Assembly (NCBI RefSeq): GCF_001618425.1
Contig: NZ_BDCU01000062.1
Span: 20,439 to 84,438, forward strand
Reading direction: 5' to 3'
Source: Nocardia fusca NBRC 14340
Lineage (GTDB): Bacteria > Actinomycetota > Actinomycetes > Mycobacteriales > Mycobacteriaceae
Length of the DNA: 64,000 nucleotides
Positions 7,842-17,236 of the stretch are shown in pieces. The translations under genes and the position numbers were made by a program. The number at the start of each line of letters is the position of its first letter. The first letter of the stretch is position 1. The notes under the pieces are model-generated. The model was not told where the DNA came from. It saw only the letters and a list, made by a program, of their open reading frames with translations, and did not search any database.

Positions 7842-10643
7842 TCAGCCCGAGTTACGCAGTGCCGTGGCCAAACCGTTCATCGTCAGCAGGATGCCGCGTT
7901 TCACCAGTTCGGAATCGTCCCCGGCACGCAACCGGCGCAGCAGTTCGACCTGCATCTGATTCAGCGGCTCGAGATACGGGAACCGGTTGCGGATGGACTC
8001 CGCCAGCGATGGATTGTCGGCCAGCAGATGATCGTTGCCGGTGATGGCGGCATGGACGGCGACGGTCCGGGCGTGCTCGCGCTCGATCATCCCGAAGATG
8101 CGCTTGCGTAGATCGATATCGTCGACCAGTTCGGCGTAACGGGCGGCGATAGCGAGATCGCTCTTCGCCATCACCTGCGCGAGATTCGACAGCACGGTCC
8201 GGAAGAACGGCCAGCGGCGGTACAGATCCGAGAGCCGGGCCAGCCGGTCCGGATCGCCGTCGATCCACTCCTCGAGCGCGGTCCCGGTGCCGTACCAGCC
8301 GGGCAGCATCACCCGGGCCTGGCTCCAGGACATCACCCACGGGATGGCCCGCAGATCCGAGACCGAGTTGGTGGGTTTACGGGAGGCGGGACGGCTGCCG
8401 ATATTGAGATCGCCCACCTCGGCGACCGGGGTCGACTGCCGGAAGTACTCCACGAAGCCGGGGGTTTCGTGCACCAGGCGCGCATAGGCGGCGCGGGCCC
8501 GGTCCGCGAGTTCGTCCATGAGCGCGTAGGAGGGTTCGGCGTCGGGGCCCAACCCCTCGACATCCAGCAGGGTCGATTCGAGGGTGCCCGCGATCAGCGA
8601 TTCGAGGTTGCGATGCGCGGCGCCGCGTTCGGCGTATTTCGCCGCGATGACCTCGCCCTGTTCGGTCAGCCGCAGGGACCCCCGCACGGCGCCGGCGGGC
8701 TGCGCGAGGATCGCGTCGTAGCTGCGGCCCCCGCCGCGCCCGACGGTGCCGCCGCGGCCGTGGAACAGCCGCAGCCGGATCCCGTGTTCGCGCGCCAGCT
8801 CCACCAGGTCCAGTTCCGCCCGGTACAGCGCCCAGTTGGCGGCCAGGTATCCGCCGTCCTTGTTCGAATCGGAGTAGCCGAGCATCACCTCCTGGCGCAT
8901 GCCGCGCGCCGCCACCAGCTCCCGGTACTCCGGCACCTGGAGGGCCGAGGCCAGCGTCGACGCGCCGGCCGCCAGATCCTCGATGGTTTCGAACAGCGGC
9001 ACGATCCCGGCCGGGCAGGAGGGTCCGCTGTCCGGGTCTCCCGGATCGAGCAGGCCGCCCTCCTTGAGCAGCAGGGCGGCCTCGAGCAGATCGCTGACCG
9101 AGGTACACATCGAGATGATGTAGTTGGGGACCGCGTCCGGGCCCAGCGCGGCCACCACGGCGGCGCCCGCGCGCACGACTCCGAGCTCTTTGGCCGCCAG
9201 TTCGCCGATTCGCGCCCGCGGTCCCAGCAGTGGCCGGCGGGTACGCAGTTCCCGGGTGAGCAGGTCCACCCGCTCGGGCTCGGGCAGGCTCGGGTAATCC
9301 GGATGCACGCCCGCCCAGGCCAGCAGTTCGGCGACGACCTGCTCATGGGTTTCGGAGTTCTGGCGCATATCCAGGCCCTGCAGATGGAACCCGAAGGTCT
9401 CCACCGCACAGCGCAGCGCCGCGAGGTGGTCGTCGGCGAGCAGTGCGTCCCCGCCGGCGCGCAGCGAGGCATCGACGGCGTCGAGATCGTCGAGCAACTC
9501 CTGGGGCGTGCCGTAGGGAGCATCGGAGGTGCCCTCGCCGGCGGCGGACGATTCGAACTCCCAGGGACCCGCCGCCTCGGGGACCAGCGCGGCGACGGCG
9601 CGCCGCGCGGTCGCGGTGAGCCGGACCCGGATGCCGTACAGCGCCCGCCGGTACGGTTCGTCGGCGTAGGTCGTCGGGTCCGGATAGCCGCGGTCGGCGA
9701 GCGCGCGCAGTTCCGCGATCACCGGGACCAGCCGCGCCGACAGTGCCAGCGTCTTCTCCAACTGCACCAGTTCGCGCAGGTAGCGCGCGAACGCCACTCC
9801 CGCGGCCTGCGCGGCCGCCGTGCGCACCACCTCCGCTGTCACATACGGGTTACCGTCCCGGTCCCCGCCGATCCACGAACCGGGCCGCAACATGGGTTTC
9901 GGCAGCAACCGCTGCTCGGGCCAACGCGACCCCAGCGCCGCGCGCACACTCGCGTTGATCGCGGGGATGACATCGAACAACGTGAGTTCGTAGTACCGCA
10001 GACCGACCGCGATCTCGTCCTGGATACGCAGCCGCGACAACCTGATCAGCGCCGTACGCCAGAGAGTGAGTACCTGCCGCCGGATCTCTAGCTCGAGCTG
10101 TTCCCGTTCGGATTCCGGGGCCCGCTGCCGCCGGCGCATCAACTCGGTGACCCGGGTCTGGGTGTCGAACACCGTACGGCGCCGGGTCTCGGTGGGGTGC
10201 GCGGTGATCACCGGGGACACCAGCGCGTCCGCCAGCAGTTCGGCCACCCGCTCGCCCGGCACCGCGGCCGCGTCCAGTTTCCGGTAGGTGGCGGCCAGGG
10301 AGGAGTCCTGCGGGGCTTCGCCCGCTGCCTCGTGCGCGGCGCGGCGGCGGTCGCGCTGGATGTCCTCGGCGAGATTGGCCAGCAGGACGAAATAACTGAA
10401 CGCCCGGATCAGCGGTAGCGCCACCGCGATATCGACCCCGGCCAGCATTTCCCCGACCGCGCTGCGCTCCACTTCCTCGCGCCGGACTCGGAACGCCTCC
10501 ACCCGCACCCGCTCCACGAGGTCGAAGACCTCGGGGCCCTCGTGATCGCGAATGGTGTCGCCGAGCACGCCGCCGAGGAACCGGATGTCCTCGCGCAGCG
10601 GCAGGGTCGCGTCGTTTCCTTCAGCGGTCTGCGCATCGCCCAT
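7842..10643 (-). CDS. ppc: Phosphoenolpyruvate carboxylase
   Basis: 933-residue enzyme that carboxylates PEP with bicarbonate to oxaloacetate, an anaplerotic reaction. Catalytic signatures are intact: VITAHPTETRRR with the active-site His at residue 149, GGDRDGNPYVT, the Lys motif GYSDSNKDGGYLAANW, and the glycine loop FHGRGGTVGRGGG. The C-terminus LATALRNSG resembles the conserved terminal NTG that forms part of the active or allosteric site. Length is normal. No Shine-Dalgarno is seen; a CATACT element lies seven bases before ATG 10643. Allosteric control by aspartate and acetyl-CoA is a family property, not shown here. Confidence 0.98.
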   Translation of the reverse strand: MGDAQTAEGNDATLPLREDIRFLGGVLGDTIRDHEGPEVFDLVERVRVEAFRVRREEVERSAVGEMLAGVDIAVALPLIRAFSYFVLLANLAEDIQRDRRRAAHEAAGEAPQDSSLAATYRKLDAAAVPGERVAELLADALVSPVITAHPTETRRRTVFDTQTRVTELMRRRQRAPESEREQLELEIRRQVLTLWRTALIRLSRLRIQDEIAVGLRYYELTLFDVIPAINASVRAALGSRWPEQRLLPKPMLRPGSWIGGDRDGNPYVTAEVVRTAAAQAAGVAFARYLRELVQLEKTLALSARLVPVIAELRALADRGYPDPTTYADEPYRRALYGIRVRLTATARRAVAALVPEAAGPWEFESSAAGEGTSDAPYGTPQELLDDLDAVDASLRAGGDALLADDHLAALRCAVETFGFHLQGLDMRQNSETHEQVVAELLAWAGVHPDYPSLPEPERVDLLTRELRTRRPLLGPRARIGELAAKELGVVRAGAAVVAALGPDAVPNYIISMCTSVSDLLEAALLLKEGGLLDPGDPDSGPSCPAGIVPLFETIEDLAAGASTLASALQVPEYRELVAARGMRQEVMLGYSDSNKDGGYLAANWALYRAELDLVELAREHGIRLRLFHGRGGTVGRGGGRSYDAILAQPAGAVRGSLRLTEQGEVIAAKYAERGAAHRNLESLIAGTLESTLLDVEGLGPDAEPSYALMDELADRARAAYARLVHETPGFVEYFRQSTPVAEVGDLNIGSRPASRKPTNSVSDLRAIPWVMSWSQARVMLPGWYGTGTALEEWIDGDPDRLARLSDLYRRWPFFRTVLSNLAQVMAKSDLAIAARYAELVDDIDLRKRIFGMIEREHARTVAVHAAITGNDHLLADNPSLAESIRNRFPYLEPLNQMQVELLRRLRAGDDSELVKRGILLTMNGLATALRNSG

Positions 10644-10764
10644 GATCAGCAGTATGGACGGCCACCGTGCCGGTAGCTGTGACGACGCACACGGCCGGGG
10701 CCGACTGTGTGCGCCGGACGCCGCGGAATCCGGCTATCGGCACAGGTGACGCCCCTCCTACCGC

Positions 10765-11184
10765 TCAGCCCAGCGGCTGGGAGAAACGCAGGAAGTTTCC
10801 CCAGGGGTCGGCGAAACCGCAGTCGCGCACCCCGTAGACCTGGTCGGCGGGTTCCTGGGTGACCCGGACCCCGGCGTCGCGCAGCCGCGCGAAGGTCTCG
10901 TCCACCGATTCCGTGACGAAGATCAGCGTGCCGTGCGCGCCCGCGGCCAGCCGGCGCTGCGCCTCGGCGCTCTGTTCGGGGTCGGGCACCATGGACGGTG
11001 TTTCCAGGATGAACTCGATACCGGGCTGTCCGGCCGGCCCCACGGTGACCCAGCGCAGCGGGCCCAGCGGCAGATCCGCACGGACCTCGAGGCCGATCAC
11101 ATCCCGATAGAACTCGAGGGCCTCCTGCTGATCTCCGACCAGCACACCGATATGCGACAGTGCGAGGTCTTTGCCGTTGGTCAT
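10765..11184 (-). CDS. VOC (glyoxalase/bleomycin-resistance fold) protein
   Basis: 139-residue protein with the paired beta-alpha-beta-beta-beta VOC pattern: SHIGVLVGDQQEALEFYRDV at the start and GVRDCGFADPWGNFLRFSQP at the end. His in SHIGV, Glu in GIEFIL and Glu/Asn near the C-terminus could supply metal ligands, but the substrate is unknown. The start ATG 11184 follows a strong GAAGGAGA ribosome-binding site. It sits alone upstream of ppc in the same orientation with a 121-base gap. Confidence 0.82.
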   Translation of the reverse strand: MTNGKDLALSHIGVLVGDQQEALEFYRDVIGLEVRADLPLGPLRWVTVGPAGQPGIEFILETPSMVPDPEQSAEAQRRLAAGAHGTLIFVTESVDETFARLRDAGVRVTQEPADQVYGVRDCGFADPWGNFLRFSQPLG

Positions 11185-11309
11185 CCGATTCTCCTTCGCT
11201 GCGGGGCACGCCCGTACCGCGTCCGGCCGGATCGATTCGAGCCGGCCGGTCTGAACATCACACCAGACGGGCCCCGTGCCCGGAATTCATCGCACGGCCG
11301 GAAATTCCC

Positions 11310-11990
11310 TCAGTGCGCCGCGCCCGCCTCGGCACCGGGCGCCCGGGACGGCTCCGCCAGCCATAGCGCGGTCGCCACGACACCTCCGGTGAACACCAGT
11401 TCGGCGCAGTTGGTGAGCAGCATGGGTGGCATGGCCGCCGAGACCACCGTCATGATCACGGTGGTCACGGTCCAGAGCCGGTAACCCCGCGCCCGCCACA
11501 CCGCCACGGCCGCCACCAGCACGACCACCACCGTCACCACCGGCGGCAGCAGTCCGCCCACCGACGCGTGCGCGGTGGTGTAGCGCACGGTGCCCGCCCA
11601 CTCCCGCGGTTCCAGCGTGAGCGGAGTCAGTTCGCCGGCCACCCCCACCACGATCACCGCCGCCGTCACCGCCGCGACCGCGGCACGTACCCACCGTGTG
11701 CGCGCCCCTCCGACCCCGGCTCGGGCCGCGGCGGCGCACGCCCACGGCATCAACAGCGGAGTGAGCACTATATGGGCGACGAAACGGGGCGCCGACCAGC
11801 TCTCCAGCGTCGCACCGGCGCCGATCCAGCGACCCGCCGCGAGCACCGCGTTGTCGTAGGCCAAGGCCGCGCACACCACGGCGGGTACGAGGAGCAGCCG
11901 GTCACCGTTCTCCCGGAACCGGAGCGCGCACCGGCCGGCGAGCGCCAGCTGTCCGGCGGCGAGCACGGCGAAGAGTACGGATGCGAGCAC
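11310..11990 (-). CDS. Hypothetical seven-helix membrane protein
   Basis: 226 residues with about seven hydrophobic stretches (near residues 1-20, 32-54, 70-90, 103-122, 147-170, 172-192 and 195-215) and short Arg-rich loops. There is no signal-peptide cleavage site, no obvious catalytic motif and no family I recognise. Helices 3-4 contain HIVLTPLLMPWA, with a single His that could be functional. The GTG start at 11990 follows AAAGGA at five bases. No operon partner is evident; the 125-base gap to the downstream VOC gene holds no clear element. Confidence 0.7.
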   Translation of the reverse strand: MLASVLFAVLAAGQLALAGRCALRFRENGDRLLLVPAVVCAALAYDNAVLAAGRWIGAGATLESWSAPRFVAHIVLTPLLMPWACAAAARAGVGGARTRWVRAAVAAVTAAVIVVGVAGELTPLTLEPREWAGTVRYTTAHASVGGLLPPVVTVVVVLVAAVAVWRARGYRLWTVTTVIMTVVSAAMPPMLLTNCAELVFTGGVVATALWLAEPSRAPGAEAGAAH

Positions 11991-12108
11991 GGGAATCCTT
12001 TCCGGCCGCGGCGGGCCGGGACCGGGCGCCAGGATACTGCCGTCCCGGCCACCGGATCACCCTGCGGCCCGTCCGCGGGACACCGGAGTCGCTGCCGGAC
12101 TGCCCGGC

Positions 12109-12693
12109 TCACCCGCGCCGGCGACCCCGGCCGCGCGTCCGCGCCGCGGCACCCGGCGTTGTCGTGCCGAGCTGCCGTGCTCCGGCACCGAGCGCTTTCG
12201 AGAACCGGAAGAAGCAGGCGGCACCGGAACCCACCTCCGCGTATCCGGCCGCACGGTAGAGCGCATGTGCCTCGGGCTGCCGGTCGCCGGCCGTGACGAG
12301 CGCCTCCCGATAGCCCAGCCGGACCATCTCGGCTTCCAGTTCCGCGAGCACCCGGGTCGCGAGTCCGCTACGCCGGTGCTCACGCGCGGTCCAGACACGT
12401 TGGATCTCGGCGGTCGTCGGATCGAAGCGGCGAAATCCGCCGCCTGCGACCGGATCGCCGTGATCCACCAGCACCAGCAGATCACCGTCGGGGGCGGAGT
12501 AATCGGCGGCCGGGCAGTCCCGGAGTCGCCGGTGGATGGCACCGGCAGTACCGCCGTAGCGGATGCTGTGGTCGATGGCGAGTTCCGCGAGCAGCGCGAC
12601 GGCCAGTGGATGATCCTGGTGTACGTGATACAGACGCGGACCACGGGCCCGTGTGTCGATCACCGACGGTGTACCCACGCTCGGCACCTCCAT
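12109..12693 (-). CDS. GNAT-family N-acetyltransferase
   Basis: 194-residue protein with a C-terminal GNAT domain. The acetyl-CoA loop region reads EIQRVWTAREHRRSGLATRVLAELE (quoted in two parts: EIQRVWTAREHRRSG and LATRVLAELE), followed by GYREALVTAGDRQPEAHALY and RAAGYAEV, the usual GNAT end strand. Substrate is unknown. The terminal 30 residues (GAAARTRGRGRRRG) are Arg/Gly-rich and probably disordered. ATG 12693 is given, but GTG 12678 has GGAGG at eight bases and may be the true start. The 184 bases upstream show nothing recognisable. Confidence 0.82.
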   Translation of the reverse strand: MEVPSVGTPSVIDTRARGPRLYHVHQDHPLAVALLAELAIDHSIRYGGTAGAIHRRLRDCPAADYSAPDGDLLVLVDHGDPVAGGGFRRFDPTTAEIQRVWTAREHRRSGLATRVLAELEAEMVRLGYREALVTAGDRQPEAHALYRAAGYAEVGSGAACFFRFSKALGAGARQLGTTTPGAAARTRGRGRRRG

Positions 12694-12877
12694 CACCCTG
12701 GCCGTTGCGCCACGCCACTCGGCCGATCCGGATGGTGAGGGTGAGATTAACGAACGGCAGGGGGTCGGCACACCGATTCCGGTCGCGTGTTGTCGAACTC
12801 TGGACACTGTTACGTTCCGTTCACACCACCGGGTGTTCACCGGCCGGTAAACCGCGCTCGCACACCGGCTCTGCCGT

Positions 12878-14038
12878 CTACCGAGTCGCCGCCGCGGTGA
12901 GTATCGCGCGGAAGCGCAGTGCCAGCAGCAGCGCCACTCCCACCAGGACACCGCTCACCCACATCGGCCCCCGGTCGCCCCAACCGGCCCCCAGGGCGAG
13001 CCCCGCCATGGCGGGCCCTGCCGCGGCACCGACGTTCAACGCCGCCGTCGCATAGGAGCCCGCCATGGTCGGAGCGCCCGCGGCCTCGTGGAGCACCCGC
13101 GCGATCAGCGTGCTCCCCACCCCGAACGACAGCGCACCCAGCACGCACACCAGGACGAGCAGGGCGCCAGGACGGTCGGCGGTCAGCGCGAGCGCGAACC
13201 AGCCACCGCACAGCAGCGGGCCCCCGACCGCGATCACCACCGCGGCGTATTCGTCGGACAGCCGCCCGGCGACCGTCACCCCGGCGAAGGAACCCGCACC
13301 GAACAGCACCAGCGTCACCGGCACCCAGAACGCGCCGAACCCGCCTGTCCCGGTGACCAACGGCGCGAGGAAGGTGAAACTGCCGAAAGTCGCCGCGTTC
13401 ACGAGGGCCCCCAGCAGCATGACCGCGAGCAACCGCGGACGTCGCAACTGCGCGAGTTCGCGACGGAGGTCGGGGGCGGCGGTCTGCCCCGGCCGCCCCG
13501 GGATTCCGGCCAGGACAACACCGGCCGCGGCCGGCAGGCACAACAGGGCGAGCGCCCAGAAGGTGGCCCGCCAGCCGAGCATCGTCCCGAGCAGTGCCCC
13601 GCCCGGCACCCCCGCCACGGTGGCGAGGGCGGTACCACCCAGCAGGATCGCCAGCGCCCGGCCCTGGCGGCCGGCGGGGACCAGCGCCGCGGCCGCGGTC
13701 AACGCGACCGCGAGGAACCCGGCATTCGCCACGGCGGCCACCACCCTGGTAGCGACCAGGACGGAGAAACTGCCGGTCACCGCTCCGGCGATATGCGCGG
13801 CCAGGAACAGCAGCAGAAAACCCAGCAGGCTCGACCGGATCGGCCAGTTCCGGGCGAGACCTGCCATCAGCGGTGCGCCCACGACCATTCCGATGGCGAA
13901 TGCCGAGGTCAGCAGACCGGTGGCACCGAGGTCCACACCGAGATCGGCCGCGATATCCGGTACGAGACCGGCGAGCATGAATTCCGAAGTGCCCATGGCG
14001 AAAACCGCCAGGGCGAGCAGATAGAGAGCGAAAGGCAT
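12878..14038 (-). CDS. MFS efflux transporter, Cmx/CmrA (chloramphenicol-export) type
   Basis: 386-residue, 12-helix major-facilitator protein. The N-terminus MPFALYLLALAVFAMGTSEF is characteristic of the Cmx/CmrA and YdhP/AraJ drug-export group, followed by LAGLVPDIAADLG and an A-type motif around GLARNWPIRSSLL. Antiporter motif C is suggested by GVPGGALLGTMLGWR. The likely role is proton-coupled export of a hydrophobic drug or sugar; chloramphenicol is possible, unproven. It is monocistronic, with no adjacent regulator. Confidence 0.87.
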   Translation of the reverse strand: MPFALYLLALAVFAMGTSEFMLAGLVPDIAADLGVDLGATGLLTSAFAIGMVVGAPLMAGLARNWPIRSSLLGFLLLFLAAHIAGAVTGSFSVLVATRVVAAVANAGFLAVALTAAAALVPAGRQGRALAILLGGTALATVAGVPGGALLGTMLGWRATFWALALLCLPAAAGVVLAGIPGRPGQTAAPDLRRELAQLRRPRLLAVMLLGALVNAATFGSFTFLAPLVTGTGGFGAFWVPVTLVLFGAGSFAGVTVAGRLSDEYAAVVIAVGGPLLCGGWFALALTADRPGALLVLVCVLGALSFGVGSTLIARVLHEAAGAPTMAGSYATAALNVGAAAGPAMAGLALGAGWGDRGPMWVSGVLVGVALLLALRFRAILTAAATR

Positions 14039-14303
14039 GAAAGGCTCCGAGGTGGAAGAGACAGGAGACGTCTCGTCACCCCGGTCAGCGCCCGGGAATC
14101 ACCGGATGACCATGCGGCCGGAAGGCGGCACGGCGAACAGATAGCGAAAGGTCAGGGGCTGACGGGGATGACCGGCAGCCCTGCTCTGGATGCCTCCGGG
14201 CTCGACACGGCAGGAAGACTACCGGCTCGCCCGGTCTGCCGCACACCTGTTTTCCGCGTCCCGCGACAACGTCCCGTCCGCGCTCTCGATACCCGCGCCG
14301 AAC

Positions 14304-14660
14304 TCAGCCGGGCTCGTCGAACCGGACCCGCACGCCGACACGGCCCTTCTCGTCGCGCCGGGCGGTCGCGTGCCCGCGCCGATCGCCGTCGCGGAAGTGC
14401 AGCACAATGGGCGCGCCCTCGCCGAGGAAGTTGCGCCACCAGGTCTTCTTGTCCGGCATGGCGACACCGATGAGCAGGCCGCCGTCCTTCTTCACATAGT
14501 TCACCGGGGTCCGGAACGTCCGGCCCGACCGCCGCCCCACGTACTCGATCTCCACGAACCCCTTACCCAGCAGGGGGCCCAGCACCGGGGCGCCGAGCAG
14601 GGCGACCACTCCCGTGTTGAAGCCCCGGACCGCCCGGCCCAGCAGTGTCGTCGATGCCAC
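14304..14660 (-). CDS. DDN-like deazaflavin (F420)-dependent nitroreductase-family protein
   Basis: 118-residue split-barrel protein of the DUF385/Ddn family, which uses cofactor F420 in actinobacteria. The core is GFVEIEYVGRRSGRTFRTPV (near residue 38), YVKKDGGLLIGVAM, KTWWRNFLGEGAPIVLHF and RRGHATA. The WWRN segment is the usual signature next to the F420 site. GTG 14660 is chosen because AGGAGG lies four bases upstream; the frame is open further back. Substrate is unknown; family members reduce nitroimidazoles or quinones. Confidence 0.83.
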   Translation of the reverse strand: MASTTLLGRAVRGFNTGVVALLGAPVLGPLLGKGFVEIEYVGRRSGRTFRTPVNYVKKDGGLLIGVAMPDKKTWWRNFLGEGAPIVLHFRDGDRRGHATARRDEKGRVGVRVRFDEPG

Positions 14661-14920
14661 GGTTCCTCCTGATTGCTGTTCGCCCGGCGATGTCTCGACC
14701 TTAGCGCGGTGCGGCGCGGGCCGCCGGTCCGGCGACGCCACCCGGGACGCGGATTCCGGCGGACAAGGGCACGCATCCGATCGCCGCCGGTTTGCGCGGC
14801 GCAATCCCGGCTGCCACCATCACCTGCGGTGTAGCGCCGGGACCTCGATCGCAGCGGTACCGCCCAGCGGGCGGGACCGGGACCGGCGGTGAACAGCAGC
14901 GTTCGATACGGAGTGGGTTG

Positions 14921-15355
14921 ATGCTCAAAGGTTTCAAAGATTTCGTCATGCGCGGGAACGTCATCGATCTGGCCGTCGCCGTCGTGATGGGCACCGCCTT
15001 CACCGCGGTGGTGAGCTCGGTGACCAAGGGCGTAGTGGAGCCGTTGCTGGCCCTACTCGGCGGCAGCGGCCAGTTCGGTTTCGGTGTCACACTGCTCGCG
15101 GGCAAACCCGCGACCTTCATCGCGCTCGGCCCGATCATCAGCGCCGCCATCGATTTCGTCATGGTCGCGGCAGTGTTGTACTTCGCGCTCATCCTGCCGA
15201 TGAAGACCATGCAGAAACGCTTCTACGCCCGCAACAACGTGGACGCCGAACCGTCGACCCCGGCCGATATCGCCCTGCTGACCGAGATCCGCGATCTGCT
15301 CGCCGAACGTGCGGAACTGGATAAGAAGGACACCGCGCAGGTCCGCTCCTCCTAG
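14921..15355 (+). CDS. mscL: Large-conductance mechanosensitive channel MscL
   Basis: 144-residue homopentameric channel that opens on membrane tension during hypo-osmotic shock. The amphipathic N-terminal helix MLKGFKDFVMRGNVIDLAVA leads into TM1 (VVMGTAFTAVVSSVTKG), a periplasmic loop, TM2 (PIISAAIDFVMVAAVLYFAL) and a charged C-terminal bundle (LLTEIRDLLAER). ATG 14921 follows GGAG at seven to eight bases; the open frame back to 14792 is not part of the family. Length agrees with actinobacterial MscL. Confidence 0.96.
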   Translation: MLKGFKDFVMRGNVIDLAVAVVMGTAFTAVVSSVTKGVVEPLLALLGGSGQFGFGVTLLAGKPATFIALGPIISAAIDFVMVAAVLYFALILPMKTMQKRFYARNNVDAEPSTPADIALLTEIRDLLAERAELDKKDTAQVRSS

Positions 15356-15452
15356 ACGGCGGACGGCCGGGGCCGGCGGTGACCGGCCGATCGTTCGAAT
15401 CACGCCTCGTATAAACCTGTTCACCGGGCGGCGAAGCGCATACCTTCCCCCG

Positions 15453-16265
15453 GTGAGCTCGACCGTCCTGCATCCCGCGGCCCTGACGCTGCGCGGGGTC
15501 CGCCGCAGTTTCGGACCCACCACCGTGCTGCGCGATATCGAGCTCGATATCGCGCCCGGGCAGATCATCGCGCTCGTCGGCGCGTCCGGATCGGGGAAAT
15601 CGACCCTGTTGCGACTCATCGCCGGCCTCGATCGGCCCTCGGCCGGTTCGGTGACCATCGACGATCGGCCCATCATCGGGGTCGACCCGCGCTGCGCGGT
15701 GGTTTTCCAGGAGCCGCGCCTGCTGCCGTGGCGGAATGTGGCCGGCAATGTCGCGCTCGGGTTGCCGGCCGGCACGGGCCGGGCCGTCGGCGCCGCCGCG
15801 GTGCGGACCTGGCTGGAGATCGTGGGGCTCACCGGTTTCGCGGAGTATCGGCCCCGCCGGATCTCCGGCGGGATGGCCCAGCGGGCGGCCCTGGCGCGTG
15901 CCCTGGTGCGGCGGCCCGGAGTTCTGCTGCTGGACGAACCCTTCGCCGCCCTCGACGCGCTGAACCGGCTGAAGATGCAGAACCTGCTGCTCGAGGTGCA
16001 CAGTGAGGTCGCCACCACGGTCGTGCTGGTCACCCACGATATCGATGAAGCGCTGGTGCTGGCCGACCGGATCGTGCTGCTGGAACCGGAGCCCGGTCGC
16101 GGCTCCGGCATCGGGGCGATCTTCGAGGTGCCCGGACCCCGGCCCCGGGAACGCTCCGACGGCCGGCTCACCGCATTGCGCGCCACTCTGCTCGACCGGC
16201 TCGGAGTCCCCGAGCCGGGCGCGGCCCCGGCCGCCGAGGTTCTCGTGAAGGAGACCGTCCGATGA
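15453..16265 (+). CDS. ABC transporter ATPase, sulfonate/nitrate/taurine (SsuB/TauB) type
   Basis: 270-residue ABC ATPase. Walker A is GASGSGKSTLL (near residue 42), the Q-loop VVFQEPRLLPW contains the FQEPRLLPW sequence typical of SsuB/TauB, the signature is ISGGMAQRAALARAL, Walker B LLLDEPFAALD and the switch VLVTHDIDEA. GTG 15453 is chosen because a TACCTT -10 box ends six bases upstream (leaderless); the frame is open to 15309. First gene of a three-gene operon with overlapping stops and starts. It energises uptake of a sulfonate, nitrate or related solute. Confidence 0.92.
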   Translation: MSSTVLHPAALTLRGVRRSFGPTTVLRDIELDIAPGQIIALVGASGSGKSTLLRLIAGLDRPSAGSVTIDDRPIIGVDPRCAVVFQEPRLLPWRNVAGNVALGLPAGTGRAVGAAAVRTWLEIVGLTGFAEYRPRRISGGMAQRAALARALVRRPGVLLLDEPFAALDALNRLKMQNLLLEVHSEVATTVVLVTHDIDEALVLADRIVLLEPEPGRGSGIGAIFEVPGPRPRERSDGRLTALRATLLDRLGVPEPGAAPAAEVLVKETVR

Positions 16266-17236
16266 AATTCCGTGCCGCCCTGGCGATCCTGACCGCGGCG
16301 GTGGCCGCGCTGACCGCCGGCTGTGTTCAGGGTGAGGGATCTGGTGACGCGGGCGGCGCCGATATCAAGCTGGACTACGCCTACTACAACCCGCTCAGCC
16401 TGGTGGTGCGGGACCAGAAGCTTCTGGAGAACGCCGGTTACGACGTGACCTGGGTACTGTCCGCGGGCAGTAACAAGGCCAACGAGAACCTGCGCGCCGA
16501 AGCCATCGATGTGGGATCGACCGCCGGGTCCGCCGCGCTGCTGGCGCGGGCCAACAACACTCCGATCAAAGTCGTATCGCTGTACAGCAAACCGGAATGG
16601 ACGGCGCTGGCCGTAGCGCCCGGCTCCCCGATCGGTTCGGTCGCGGACCTGCGCGGCCGCAAGATCGCGGCCACCAAGGGCACCGACCCCTACTTCTTCC
16701 TGTTGCAGGCGCTGGCCACCGCCGGGCTCACCGGCAAGGATGTCGATATCGTCAACCTCCAGCACTCGGACGGAAAGGTCGCGCTGGAGCGCGGTGCGGT
16801 GGCGGCCTGGGCTGCCCTGGACCCGTATATGGCGCAGAGCCGGCAGGAGGGCAAATCGCAACTGCTCTACCGGAACCCGGATTTCACCACCTACGGCACC
16901 CTCAACGCCCGGGAGGATTTCCTCGCCGAACATCCCGACCGGGCACAGGCGGTCGTGGACGCGTACCGGACCGCGCGTGAGTGGGCGCTCGCGCATCCGG
17001 TGGAACTGACCGCGCTGCTGGCACGGGAGGCGAGCGTCACCCCCGAGGTCGCCGCGGAGGAACTGGAACGGACCGTGCTCGACAACGACCCGGTGCCGGG
17101 CCCGGAGCTGCGCACTGTGCTGGAGCGGGTGGTACCCATCATCGTCGGTGACGGCAGTGTGCGGTCGGCGGAGGCCGCCACCGACGCGCTGGAGACCCTG
17201 TTCGAGCCGGAATTCGCGGCGCGGGCCGCTGCATGA
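16262..17236 (+). CDS. SsuA/NMT1-type solute-binding lipoprotein
   Basis: 324-residue periplasmic-binding protein anchored as a lipoprotein: n/h region RAALAILTAAVAALTA followed by the lipobox LTAGC with Cys near residue 21. The fold is the NMT1/THI5/SsuA type, with NENLRAEAIDVGSTAGSAAL and GRKIAATKGTDPYFFLLQAL as the expected ligand-binding turns. It captures the solute for the adjacent ATPase and permease. The ATG overlaps the ATPase stop (ATGA) and its own stop overlaps the permease start. Ligand (alkanesulfonate, taurine or other) is not determinable by eye. Confidence 0.92.
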   Translation: MKFRAALAILTAAVAALTAGCVQGEGSGDAGGADIKLDYAYYNPLSLVVRDQKLLENAGYDVTWVLSAGSNKANENLRAEAIDVGSTAGSAALLARANNTPIKVVSLYSKPEWTALAVAPGSPIGSVADLRGRKIAATKGTDPYFFLLQALATAGLTGKDVDIVNLQHSDGKVALERGAVAAWAALDPYMAQSRQEGKSQLLYRNPDFTTYGTLNAREDFLAEHPDRAQAVVDAYRTAREWALAHPVELTALLAREASVTPEVAAEELERTVLDNDPVPGPELRTVLERVVPIIVGDGSVRSAEAATDALETLFEPEFAARAAA